Positions 17,660 to 25,959 of a stretch of DNA of 64,000 bases are shown one piece after another. Source of the DNA: JAUIIK01 sp041390865 (GTDB lineage Bacteria > Chloroflexota > Chloroflexia > Thermomicrobiales > CFX8); contig JAWKPC010000021.1 in NCBI GenBank assembly GCA_041390865.1, positions 1 through 64,000 on the forward strand. The letters run 5' to 3'. How positions within the stretch are numbered: the first letter of the stretch is position 1; each line of letters starts with the position of its first letter. A model generated the notes under the pieces. The model was given only the letters and a program-made list of their open reading frames with translations, did no database searches and was not told where the DNA came from. Position numbers and translations under genes: made by a program.

Positions 17660-19118
17660 GTGGTGAGACTCTTGGAATTTCAGACTGTTATCGGCCTCGA
17701 GGTCCACGCCCAGGTGCTGACAAACTCGAAGATGTTCAGTGCGTGTCCAGTGCCCACGCCCGCCTCGTCTCCGAACTCCACCGTTGACCCGGTGTCGCTC
17801 GGGTTACCGGGGACCTTGCCGACGGTTAACCGAGCCGCCATCGAAAAGACGATCATGACCGGGCTGGCACTCGACTGCCGGATACCGGAAGCGACGAGAT
17901 TCGATCGCAAGAACTACATGTATCCGGATCTGATGAAGGGGTATCAGATCTCCCAGTACGAATTGCCACTGGCGGTCGAAGGGAAGCTCGAATTCGAACA
18001 TGACGGCACGATGCATACGGTCGGTATTACCCGCGTCCATCTGGAAGAAGACACGGCCCGCCTGAGCCACGTCGATGACTTCGACGGCACTCACTCTCGT
18101 GGACGTCAACCGCGGCGGCGTGCCGCTGATGGAGATCGTTTCGGATCCAGATCTCACGTCGCCGGCTGAAGCCCGGACCTATCTCATCGCCCTTCGCCAG
18201 ATTCTTCGCTACATCGGCGCGTCGTCGGGGAACATGGACGAGGGAGCGTTTCGGGTCGATGCGAACGTTTCCATCCGCACGCCAGATGGTTCCATCATCG
18301 GGCCAAAGGTCGAAGTCAAGAACATGAATTCGTTCCGGGCGGTCGAGCGCGCACTGGAGTACGAAGTCATACGCCAGCGCCAGGCGATCGAAGACGGTGA
18401 GACGCTGGTGCAGGAGACGCGTGGCTGGGTCGACGACCGGCAGGTTACGGTGTCGCAACGCACGAAGGAGTTTGCGGAGGATTACCGCTACTTCCCGGAG
18501 CCCGACTTGCCGCCGCTCGTCGTTCGCGAGGATTGGGTCGGCTCGATTCGTGACGGCATGGCGGAACTTCCGGCGGACCGTCACAAGCGGTTCATGTCCG
18601 ACTACCTGCTCTCGAGCGGCGATGCCGCTGTTCTGACCGAAGAGCGGGACGTCGCGGATTACTTCGAAGAGGTCGTGCGGTTGACCGGAGGCAACGCTGA
18701 GGAATCGGCGAAGTGGGTCACCGGCGAGGTCTTCGCCATCGCGCGCGGACGTGGGGGCATCCGCGAGGCGGGCGTCGATCCGCAGATCGTCGCCGACGTG
18801 ATCAAATTGGTTACGGACGGCGAGGTCACGCTGCGAACCGCGAAAGAAGTCTTCACCCAGGCGGTCGAGTCGGGCACCGCACCGGCGACGATCGTCGAGG
18901 AGCGCGGGCTCGGTCAAGTCAGCGACGCGGATCTTATCGGCTCGGTAGCGCGAGAGGTGATCGGCGAGCACGCTGAAGCCGTCGAAGACTACCGGGCAGG
19001 CAGGACCCAGGCCATCGGATTCCTTATCGGGCAGTCGATGAGGAAGCTCCGGGGGGCCGGAAATCCTGACGTGGTACGCGAAGAACTGATCAGGATATTG
19101 GAAGAAGATAGCGAATAG
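17660..19118 (+). CDS. gatB: Asp-tRNA(Asn)/Glu-tRNA(Gln) amidotransferase subunit B, frame broken by an indel
   Basis: Kinase/transamidation subunit that binds tRNA in the GatCAB complex. The first part (17660 to about 18094) begins QTVIGLEVHAQVLTNSKMFS and reaches TRVHLEEDTARLSHVDDFDG. The second part resumes in the next frame at about 18096 with LVDVNRGGVPLMEIVSDPDL and runs to the C-terminal YqeY-like tail. The join falls in GGCACTCACTCTCGTGG, where one extra base or two missing bases would restore GTH(S)LVDVN. The gene is otherwise complete (about 485 residues), and GatB is normally essential when used, so an assembly error is likelier than a pseudogene. gatA and gatC are not in the window. 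Confidence 0.93.
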
Positions 19119-19121
19119 CGT

Positions 19122-19149
19122 GACGGGCCGCTCTCATGGCCCGTCTTTT
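19122..19149 (+). terminator. Intrinsic terminator after gatB
   Basis: GACGGGCC / GGCCCGTC stem (19122-19129 with 19138-19145), 8-base loop, then TTTTG. It directly follows the gatB stop and separates it from the dehydrogenase gene. Confidence 0.8.
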
Positions 19150-19172
19150 GTTTGGAAAGGATCTCGAAGCTG

Positions 19173-20444
19173 ATGACCGTCGCAACGCAGACACAAACCC
19201 ATGAGAAGAATCTGTTTGAGATCGCGGTCGAACAGTTCAGTATTGCTTCGGATGTTATTGATCTGAACGATGACATGCGCGGGATCCTGTCCCACTGTAA
19301 CCGCGAAACGACCGTGCACTTCCCGGTTGAAATGGATGATGGCTCGGTGGAGATGTTCTCTGGCTACCGGGTGCATCACAATAGCGGGCCGGGACCGACG
19401 AAGGGCGGAATCCGATTCCACCAGGACGTGACGCTCGAAGAGGTCAAGGCGCTGGCGATGTGGATGACCTGGAAGTGTGCCGTTGTCGGCTTGCCGTATG
19501 GCGGTGCAAAGGGTGGAGTCCGGGTCAATCCGAAGCTTCTTTCGAGCAACGAGCTCCAGAATCTCACGCGTCGATACACCACGGAAATTTCCGACCTTAT
19601 CGGACCGAACAAGGATATCCCGGCTCCGGACGTCAACACCAATCCGCAGATCATGGCCTGGTTAATGGATACCTACTCGATGCACCACGGCTACTCGATT
19701 CCCGGCGTCGTGACGGGCAAGCCAATCATGCTCGGCGGATCCGCCGGCAGAAATGAAGCAACCGGACGCGGTTGCGTCTTCGCGATCCAGGACGCCGCGC
19801 CCGAGATCGGAATCGATCTCAGCGAAGCGTCAGTTGTCGTGCAAGGCTTCGGGAACGCCGGCTCAGTGGCGGCGCGGCTCCTGCACGATGACGGCGTCCG
19901 CGTCACCGGCGTCAGCGACTCTACCGGCGGCATCTACAATCCCGACGGCTTGGATATTCCAGCTGTCGTTGAGTTCAAGGCTTCGAACGGCACCGTCGTT
20001 GGATTCCCGGGTTCGGACAACGTGACCAACGACGAATTGCTGGAGCTGCCCTGCGACATCCTCCTGCCGGCCGCGCTCGAAGAGCAAATCACCGGCGAGA
20101 ATGCGGACAGAGTTCAGGCAAGGCTTATCGCCGAGGCGGCGAACGGCCCCACAACACCGGAAGCAGACATGATCCTGTACGACAAGGGCGTGTTCGTTCT
20201 TCCGGACATTTACGCGAACGCCGGCGGCGTCACCGTCTCGTACTTCGAATGGGTTCAGGCGCTCCAGGCGTTCCCCTGGGCTGAGCAACAGGTGAATGAA
20301 CGACTGCATCAGATCATGACCGAGGCGTTCCACACTGTCCACGCGGCAGCGAAGAAGTACAACGTCCACATGCGGACGGCAGCTCTCTGTGTGGCAATTC
20401 AGCGGGTCGCGGACTTCACTCAGATCCGGGGAATCTACCCCTAG
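19173..20444 (+). CDS. gdhA: Glutamate dehydrogenase (Glu/Leu/Phe/Val dehydrogenase family)
   Basis: Reversible oxidative deamination of glutamate to 2-oxoglutarate plus ammonia. 423 residues from the ATG at 19173; a TTG 21 bases earlier is less likely. The catalytic domain has GPTKGGIRFHQDV and the active-site Lys in GLPYGGAKGGV, then PAPDVNTNPQIMAWLMD. The Rossmann domain has VVQGFGNAGSVAARLL. The C-terminus has YANAGGVTVSYFEWVQ, typical of glutamate dehydrogenase. Leucine or phenylalanine enzymes are possible but usually shorter (about 360). The gene stands alone after the gatB terminator. Confidence 0.93.
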   Translation: MTVATQTQTHEKNLFEIAVEQFSIASDVIDLNDDMRGILSHCNRETTVHFPVEMDDGSVEMFSGYRVHHNSGPGPTKGGIRFHQDVTLEEVKALAMWMTWKCAVVGLPYGGAKGGVRVNPKLLSSNELQNLTRRYTTEISDLIGPNKDIPAPDVNTNPQIMAWLMDTYSMHHGYSIPGVVTGKPIMLGGSAGRNEATGRGCVFAIQDAAPEIGIDLSEASVVVQGFGNAGSVAARLLHDDGVRVTGVSDSTGGIYNPDGLDIPAVVEFKASNGTVVGFPGSDNVTNDELLELPCDILLPAALEEQITGENADRVQARLIAEAANGPTTPEADMILYDKGVFVLPDIYANAGGVTVSYFEWVQALQAFPWAEQQVNERLHQIMTEAFHTVHAAAKKYNVHMRTAALCVAIQRVADFTQIRGIYP

Positions 20445-20457
20445 ATCCGTAACCGAG

Positions 20458-21117
20458 CTACGTGCCGACGAGTAGACGACGGAGAGCGGCCTCGTTCTCC
20501 GTCCTCGTCACAGCGATAACCTCATCACCGGCTTCGATCCTCGTGCCACCGGTAGGCACGACCACATGCTCGCCCCGGGTGATCGCGCTGAAGACGCACT
20601 CGGGTGGTAGCTTGATCTCAGCCAGGGTCCGTCCAACGACGGCCGAGTCGTCGGCGACTCGAGCTTCGACGATCTCGATCGCATCGTGTTGAAGCGTCAT
20701 CAGGTGGGTCAGGCCGTCGACGTCGATGCGCTGCTCGATAAGGTGGAGCAAGACGTTCGTCTGGCTCACTGTCACATCAATGCCGAGACGTTTGAAGAGG
20801 AGTTCATTCTTTGGATTGTTCACTCTGGCGATCACACGCTCGACGTTGAATCGCCGTTTGGCGACCTGGCAAACGATCAGATTATCCTCGTCGTCGCCTG
20901 TGGAAGCGATGATGACATCGGCCCTGGACGCACCAGCGGCATCGAGGATCGATGATTCCGCGCCATCGCCCTGCATGACGATCGATCCCAGGCGATCTTC
21001 GATACGCTCAACGACGCTCCCGTCACGTTCGATGACGAGCACCTCGTATCCCTCTTCGACCAATGTCCAGGCAAGGTGAAAGCCAACTTTTCCGCCGCCT
21101 ATGACGATGATGTACAT
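20458..21117 (-). CDS. TrkA/KtrA-type K+ transport regulator, RCK_N plus RCK_C
   Basis: 219 residues. The N-terminal Rossmann RCK domain has YIIVIGGGKVGFHLAW, the acidic end VIERDG, and ASTGDDEDNLIVCQVAKRRF. The C-terminal TrkA_C domain is about 135-219 (RVADDSAVVGRTLAEIKLPP). It would gate a Trk/Ktr potassium channel by binding nucleotide. TAGGAG lies 6 bases before the ATG. It is 9 bases downstream of a second, shorter TrkA_N gene, so the two probably form a hetero-oligomeric ring. No channel subunit is encoded nearby. Confidence 0.9.
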   Translation of the reverse strand: MYIIVIGGGKVGFHLAWTLVEEGYEVLVIERDGSVVERIEDRLGSIVMQGDGAESSILDAAGASRADVIIASTGDDEDNLIVCQVAKRRFNVERVIARVNNPKNELLFKRLGIDVTVSQTNVLLHLIEQRIDVDGLTHLMTLQHDAIEIVEARVADDSAVVGRTLAEIKLPPECVFSAITRGEHVVVPTGGTRIEAGDEVIAVTRTENEAALRRLLVGT

Positions 21118-21126
21118 GGGTCGCTC

Positions 21127-21540
21127 CTATGCGTGCGGGTTCGCGGATTCCAGGGCGTCGAGCAGGAGATTGGTGATCGTGATCGTCGGGCTGATTGTGA
21201 CGATCCCCATATTGGCGAAGATTTCGGCGCGGACCGGATCATAGACTCGCGCCGCGACGAACTCCACGCCAAAGACGACTTTCGCAACCTGGGCAGCCAT
21301 CAGATTGGTGTTGTCCCAGTTGGTTACCGCGAGGAATCCATCGGCTTCGTCGATGTGTGCCGTCCGCAGGACATCTTCATCGATGCCGGTGCCGCGGATC
21401 GAAAGCCCGCCGAAGTCGGATTCGAGTCTGTGAAATGCGTTCGGGTCTCGATCGACGATCGTGACCGATTCGCCGCGATGATCGAGGGCGGTCGCGAGGT
21501 GTGCGCCGACGCGCCCACAACCGACGATGACGATGTTCAC
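21127..21540 (-). CDS. TrkA-N (RCK_N only) protein
   Basis: 137 residues comprising only the nucleotide-binding RCK_N domain: NIVIVGCGRVGAHLATALD, VTIVDRD, and TNWDNTNLMAAQVAKVVF. The TrkA_C ligand domain is missing, unlike its downstream partner. The start is GTG within GTGA, overlapping the TGA stop of the universal stress gene, a coupling that also fixes the start; a longer upstream start would overlap further. It pairs with the next gene as in CeoB/CeoC-type systems. The family is clear, the partner channel unknown. Confidence 0.88.
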   Translation of the reverse strand: MNIVIVGCGRVGAHLATALDHRGESVTIVDRDPNAFHRLESDFGGLSIRGTGIDEDVLRTAHIDEADGFLAVTNWDNTNLMAAQVAKVVFGVEFVAARVYDPVRAEIFANMGIVTISPTITITNLLLDALESANPHA

Positions 21541-22022
21541 GAGGCCTGCTCGATATCCGGCGCCCAGTCGCAACGGTCGTATCCCGATCGGGCCGGTTGC
21601 CGCCGAATGAGCACCTCGCAGGGGGCGTTCTTCAGCACGTAGGGGACTGTGTCGCCCACGGTGGCGCGTCCGTGCTTGCGCTGATTGCGCAGTGACATAA
21701 CGATGACGTCAGACTTTTGCTGGATGGCTTCATCCACAATAGCGGGGCCTGCGGTGCGGGCCTGAAGAAGTTCTGCATGGACGGTCGGTTTCGAGCCGTT
21801 GAATATTACTTGCGCGTACGCGGTGGCGGCTTGAAGGGCACGCTCTGCGGCGTCGATCGCCCGGGGCAGATCGGCTTCGAGCGGGTATTCCTGGGCAACC
21901 TCGACGACGTAGACGAGGCTCAATTCAGTTCCTGTCGATTCGGCAACCGAGGCTGCCAGCTCCAGCGCCTGCTGGTCCGAGCTATCCCCGAGAATCGGAA
22001 TCAACACTCGCTTGTAGGTCAC
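21537..22022 (-). CDS. Universal stress protein (UspA family)
   Basis: 161 residues. YKRVLIPILGDSSDQQALELA at the N-terminus, then IVDEAIQQKSDVIVMSLRNQ and the phosphate-loop variant GRATVGDTVPYVLKNAPCEV, which lacks the classical GxxGx9GS spacing only slightly, so ATP binding is uncertain. The GTG at 22022 has GGAG 8 bases upstream and is preferred over the ATG 24 bases earlier, which has no ribosome site. Coupled by GTGA overlap to the TrkA-N gene; a Usp next to RCK proteins suggests joint response to ion or energy stress. Confidence 0.85.
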   Translation of the reverse strand: MTYKRVLIPILGDSSDQQALELAASVAESTGTELSLVYVVEVAQEYPLEADLPRAIDAAERALQAATAYAQVIFNGSKPTVHAELLQARTAGPAIVDEAIQQKSDVIVMSLRNQRKHGRATVGDTVPYVLKNAPCEVLIRRQPARSGYDRCDWAPDIEQAS

Positions 22023-22076
22023 AGTTAGATCTCCATGGGTAGTCATCAACGTGCGATCAACATATCCGGATGAAGT

Positions 22077-22808
22077 TTAGACCCCCAGTGCAAGTCGTGT
22101 AATGAGCGGACGGGGAAGGCCGGCCTGATCCATCTGCCGCTGGGTGAGCTCAACATCGTAGGGGATTCGACGAAAGGTGACCGTTCGCGCTTCCGTGTCA
22201 TAAATCGCGAACGCGGCGTCGGGGTTGTTGTCGCGCGGTTGACCGACAGAGCCGGGATTCACGATATGCCGCTCTTCGGCAACGGAAATGACCAGTCCAT
22301 CGTGGGGCTGGGCCGGAGGATCGCCTGCCGCAGCCATTGCCTCGGTGATAAAAAGTTGGACGTGGGTGTGGCCGAGAAAGCAAACCTGACTGTCGAATAG
22401 GTCAAAGTTCTCGTGCGCGATCTTGGCCGTATAGACGTACTCCCAGATTGGATGGCGGGGACTCGCGTGAACGAGCATCCAGTGCTCTTCCATCACGCGA
22501 TTCGGCAGGCTCTCGAGATAGTGCATATGTTCGGTCCGCAGTTGTGCAGTTGTCCAGTATGTTGCGAACCGCGCCACCGGGTTGAACTCGTCGAGCTGGA
22601 GCCTGCCGATCGCCGCCCAGTCATGGTTGCCGATAAGCGACGCGGCCGGGTCGAGCCCGACTATGTAGTCGATGCATTCGCCGGGCCGAGGTCCGTAGCC
22701 AACGATATCTCCGAGATTCCAGACCGCGTCGACGTCTCCTGCTGAGTTGACGACTGTTTCTAGTGCCACCAGGTTCGCGTGTACATCCGAAATCATCAGA
22801 ACTCGCAT
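22077..22808 (-). CDS. Calcineurin-like metallophosphoesterase (YfcE/MJ0936-like)
   Basis: About 243 residues. All metallophosphoesterase motifs are in order: MISDVHANLVAL (D-x-H), NLGDIVGYGPRPGEC (GD), LIGNHDWA (GNHD), LVHASPRHPIWEY and CFLGHTHVQLF (GHTH). Such small enzymes hydrolyse phosphodiesters or act on signalling nucleotides; the substrate cannot be read from the sequence. ATG 22808 chosen; a GTG two codons upstream is possible. It lies 12 bases after mnmG on the same strand. Confidence 0.9.
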   Translation of the reverse strand: MRVLMISDVHANLVALETVVNSAGDVDAVWNLGDIVGYGPRPGECIDYIVGLDPAASLIGNHDWAAIGRLQLDEFNPVARFATYWTTAQLRTEHMHYLESLPNRVMEEHWMLVHASPRHPIWEYVYTAKIAHENFDLFDSQVCFLGHTHVQLFITEAMAAAGDPPAQPHDGLVISVAEERHIVNPGSVGQPRDNNPDAAFAIYDTEARTVTFRRIPYDVELTQRQMDQAGLPRPLITRLALGV

Positions 22809-22820
22809 GGGCACCGCAAC

Positions 22821-24863
22821 TCAGTCATCAACTGTTCTCGCTCTGTCTTTGGCGCCGCTGTCGTCGCGGGTACCAGTCCGGATGCCATCCGACCTTCGGT
22901 CTGCCCTAAGTCTAACCGCGAGAACGGCAATGTCTCCCGGAGTCACCCCTGCAATTCGTCCTGCTTGTCCGAGCGTTGTCGGCTTGACGGCAACGAGCTT
23001 TTCGCGAGCTTCATTGCGTAGCCCGGGCAACTGTTCGAAATCCATGCTTCGTGGAATACGCGACTCTTCCATGTCGCGGACTCGATCGATCTGGAGCAGT
23101 TCCTTTTCGATGTAGGCCCGGTATTTGACCTGAACGTTCACCGCGTTCGACGTTGCCGCGTCAAGCGTCGTTTGTTCAAACTCCCGCGGGTGGATCTCCC
23201 TCAGGGCGACGAGCAATGAATCGATCGTCGCCTCCGGGCGTCGCAAATACTCTTCCGCAGTCTGACTTCGGGCCACCGGCGGGAGTCCCTGCTCGTCCAG
23301 TAGTTCATTCGTGTTGCTGTTGGGACTGAGGTATACACTGGATAGCCGGTCAATCGTCTCGGCCACGCTCTGCCGTTCGGCCAGCACGAGGTCGTACCGT
23401 TCGCGGCTGATTAGTCCGGCGTCATAGGCCCGGTCAGCAAGTCGATCGTCCGCGTTATCCGACCGGAGGATGAGTCGATGTTCCGCCCGCGAGGTGAGCA
23501 TCCGATAGGGCTCAACGAACTCCATCGTCGTGAGGTCGTCCGCCATGACCCCGATGTACGACTCATCCCGCCCGAGGGTGAATGGCTCCTGACCGTTCAC
23601 GTAGCGCGCGGCGTTGGCGCCAGCAATCAGCCCCTGGCCAGCGGCTTCCTCATAGCCTGACGTTCCGTTTACTTGACCGGCAAGAAACAGTCCGTCAACG
23701 CGCTTGGATGCGAACCACGGTGTCAGTTCGGTCGGTTCGATCGCGTCGTACTCGACCGCGTAGCCGTAACGAGTGATCCTGACCTGCTCGAGACCGGGAA
23801 TCGTCCGGAGCATGGCGAGCTGGATGTCGGCCGGGAGGCTGGTGTTCGCTCCCTGGACATACACCTCGTAGGTCCTCCAGCCCTCGGGCTCGAGGAAAAA
23901 ACCGTGCGAGGACTTGTCAGGAAAGCGCATGACCTTGTCTTCGATCGACGGGCAGTACCGTGGGCCAACGCCCTCGATCGAGCCGTTGAACATCGGCGAG
24001 CGTTCGACGTTGTCCCGGATCAGCTGGTGGGCCCGTGCGTCGGTGTGGACGAGATAGCAGGGGAGCTGCGAGCGCCACCCGCCGGTCGCAGATGGGTAAA
24101 TAGCAATCGGCGGCAGCTCCAGCCGTTCTATCCGACCGAGGCGCCCGGTCATCGAGAACCACAGCGGTGCTTCGGATCCGGTCTGAATCTCCGTCTGCGA
24201 GAAGTCGATAGTCCGGGCGTCGATGCGCGGCGGGGTCCCTGTCTTCAACCGGCGCAAGCGAATTCCAACATCGCCGATCGACATCGCAAGATTGCTGTTC
24301 GCAGCATCGCCGGCCCGGCCACCTGAGGCTTTCCATTCGCCTGCGATCATGCTGCCGCGCAAAAACGTCCCGGCTGTGATGACCGCCGCTCCGCACCGGT
24401 AGCGCGTACCGAGGTCCGTTTCGACCGCTTCGACTGCCGGCGCACCTGCGCGCCGGCTGATGGTGACTCTGCGAGCGGAATCCTGAACGACTTCGAGGCC
24501 CGGCTGCGCTTCGAGCGCTTCCTTCATCGACATCGCGTAGAGCGCTTTATCCGCCTGGGCGCGAAGTGCCTGAACGGCGGGCCCTTTGGATGTATTGAGG
24601 GTTCTGATCTGGAGCGCCGTCCGGTCGATCGCCTCGGCCATGTGGCCGCCGAGCGCGTCGACATCGGCAACGATGTGACCCTTTGCCGGTCCACCGATTG
24701 ATGGGTTGCACGGCATGAAGCCGATCCGGTCGAGATTCGGCGTCAACACAAGCACGGACGCACCGGTCCTGGCGGCCGCTAGCCCTGCTTCACAGCCAGC
24801 GTGCCCGGCACCGATAACAACAACATCGTAATATGGATCGTAGGCAGATAACCCGGCGCTCAT
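22821..24863 (-). CDS. mnmG: tRNA uridine-5-carboxymethylaminomethyl modification enzyme MnmG
   Basis: FAD enzyme that, with MnmE, makes cmnm5U at the wobble position of several tRNAs. 680 residues: VVIGAGHAGCEAGLAAARTG (FAD-binding), MPCNPSIGGPAKGHIV, LKTGTPPRID, GYEEAAGQGLIAGANAA and the C-terminal PYRMLTSRAEHRL...DNADDRL. About 50 residues longer than average because of the C-terminal tail. mnmE is not adjacent. A TATACT-like -10 on the minus strand (24873-24878) would start RNA only a few bases before the ATG, so the message may be nearly leaderless. Confidence 0.96.
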   Translation of the reverse strand: MSAGLSAYDPYYDVVVIGAGHAGCEAGLAAARTGASVLVLTPNLDRIGFMPCNPSIGGPAKGHIVADVDALGGHMAEAIDRTALQIRTLNTSKGPAVQALRAQADKALYAMSMKEALEAQPGLEVVQDSARRVTISRRAGAPAVEAVETDLGTRYRCGAAVITAGTFLRGSMIAGEWKASGGRAGDAANSNLAMSIGDVGIRLRRLKTGTPPRIDARTIDFSQTEIQTGSEAPLWFSMTGRLGRIERLELPPIAIYPSATGGWRSQLPCYLVHTDARAHQLIRDNVERSPMFNGSIEGVGPRYCPSIEDKVMRFPDKSSHGFFLEPEGWRTYEVYVQGANTSLPADIQLAMLRTIPGLEQVRITRYGYAVEYDAIEPTELTPWFASKRVDGLFLAGQVNGTSGYEEAAGQGLIAGANAARYVNGQEPFTLGRDESYIGVMADDLTTMEFVEPYRMLTSRAEHRLILRSDNADDRLADRAYDAGLISRERYDLVLAERQSVAETIDRLSSVYLSPNSNTNELLDEQGLPPVARSQTAEEYLRRPEATIDSLLVALREIHPREFEQTTLDAATSNAVNVQVKYRAYIEKELLQIDRVRDMEESRIPRSMDFEQLPGLRNEAREKLVAVKPTTLGQAGRIAGVTPGDIAVLAVRLRADRRSDGIRTGTRDDSGAKDRARTVDD

Positions 24864-24975
24864 ACTTTGACAAGTATATGGCCGGTGTGGTCACCCGGGC
24901 AATGTGGAACAAGTACGTGGTTGTCTGAGTATGCCCGGACGTTCAATGCTGATGGGAATGACGAAGGAGAAGCGA

Positions 24976-25851
24976 ATGAGCCAATCGAGAGCCTTTACCG
25001 ACACCGAGATCATCACGATTGCGACGGTCGCCGCCGCAGCCCTGGGTGGAATCGTGGTTGGGCTGGGCCGCGGACAGGACGACGATGATTCCACCGATCA
25101 TCGTCGCGCCCAGATCGAAAGTGGACTGGGGCGAGCGAAAGAGGCAGGGTCGTCGCTTGCAGCAAGCGTTCCCGATAGGAGCCCGGACATCGATTTCCGG
25201 GCGGTCGCGTCGAGCCTCGTGGACAGCTACAAGGAAGCCCAGGCCGAAGGCGAGTCATTCATTCATCGAGCGGCGGACAGGCTCGGGCCAATGCTGTCAC
25301 TCGACCAGGTTGCAAACTACCTGCCGTTTGATAGTTCGAACATCGATCGGGCGAAGCTGGAAGAACTGGCGGCCAGAGGCCGGGACGCACTGAAAACGAA
25401 TGCCCAGGATCTCCAGTCATCGGATGCTGTGAGGGAAAAGGTCGATAGCTCGGCCATTGCACAGAAGATCAGGTCACAGGTTGGACGGCGGCGGCCGGAC
25501 GAGTCGGGCCAGGCCGGCGATAGCTTGCGTTCCCAGATCAGCGACGAGGTCTCTTCCATCGAGGAGAAGGTCGCTTCGACGCCGGACAAGGTGCAATCGG
25601 CGCGCGCGCAGACCGGAAAGCTCATGCGACGCAAAGTCGCAGATCCGGTCGCAAGTGCCGCTTCGACGACGAAGGACGCGACGCTGGATTCCGTTGCGGC
25701 GCTGGCATGGCTCGGCCTCGGTGCCACGGTCGTCTACTTTGGACTGCTGTCAAGCGAGCGCCGGGAGCAGGTCAAGAGCGTACTTTGCGGTGCGATCGAG
25801 CAGGGTAGATTGCTGATGCTCGACCTTCAGGGCTACGAGCCGGAAATGTAA
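24976..25851 (+). CDS. Unknown membrane-anchored protein with two hydrophobic segments
   Basis: Not recognised. 291 residues from an ATG with AAGGAG 6 bases upstream. Residues 11-31 (TIATVAAAALGGIVVGLG) form one membrane segment near the N-terminus, and ALAWLGLGATVVYFGLLS (about 247-264) a second. The 200 residues between are polar, Ser/Ala/Asp/Arg-rich and predicted helical, with repeated Lys/Glu pairs. The layout resembles YtxH-like stress proteins at the N-terminus, but similarity is too weak to name it. It stands alone between mnmG and secA and ends at a strong terminator. Confidence 0.8.
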   Translation: MSQSRAFTDTEIITIATVAAAALGGIVVGLGRGQDDDDSTDHRRAQIESGLGRAKEAGSSLAASVPDRSPDIDFRAVASSLVDSYKEAQAEGESFIHRAADRLGPMLSLDQVANYLPFDSSNIDRAKLEELAARGRDALKTNAQDLQSSDAVREKVDSSAIAQKIRSQVGRRRPDESGQAGDSLRSQISDEVSSIEEKVASTPDKVQSARAQTGKLMRRKVADPVASAASTTKDATLDSVAALAWLGLGATVVYFGLLSSERREQVKSVLCGAIEQGRLLMLDLQGYEPEM

Positions 25852-25896
25852 CGCGTCGCCTTGCGGGAGGCGCTTCTGCCGGCGCCTGAATCGACA

Positions 25897-25932
25897 ACGA
25901 GAGACCCGGCCTGCAAAGGCCGGGTCTCTCGT
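25897..25932. terminator. Bidirectional terminator between the membrane protein gene and secA
   Basis: Perfect 15-bp inverted repeat (ACGAGAGACCCGGCC with its complement) around loop TGCAAA. It lies 45 bases after one stop and 28 bases after the other of two convergent genes. No long T-run on either side. Confidence 0.75.
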
Positions 25933-25959
25933 TGAAAGAACGTTCGACCTGGGTCGGAC

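Noticed and set aside
25938..25945. GAACGTTC palindromes (also near 59988 and 60508) as SOS boxes
   Set aside because: They lack the four-base spacer of GAAC-N4-GTTC and two lie inside coding sequence.
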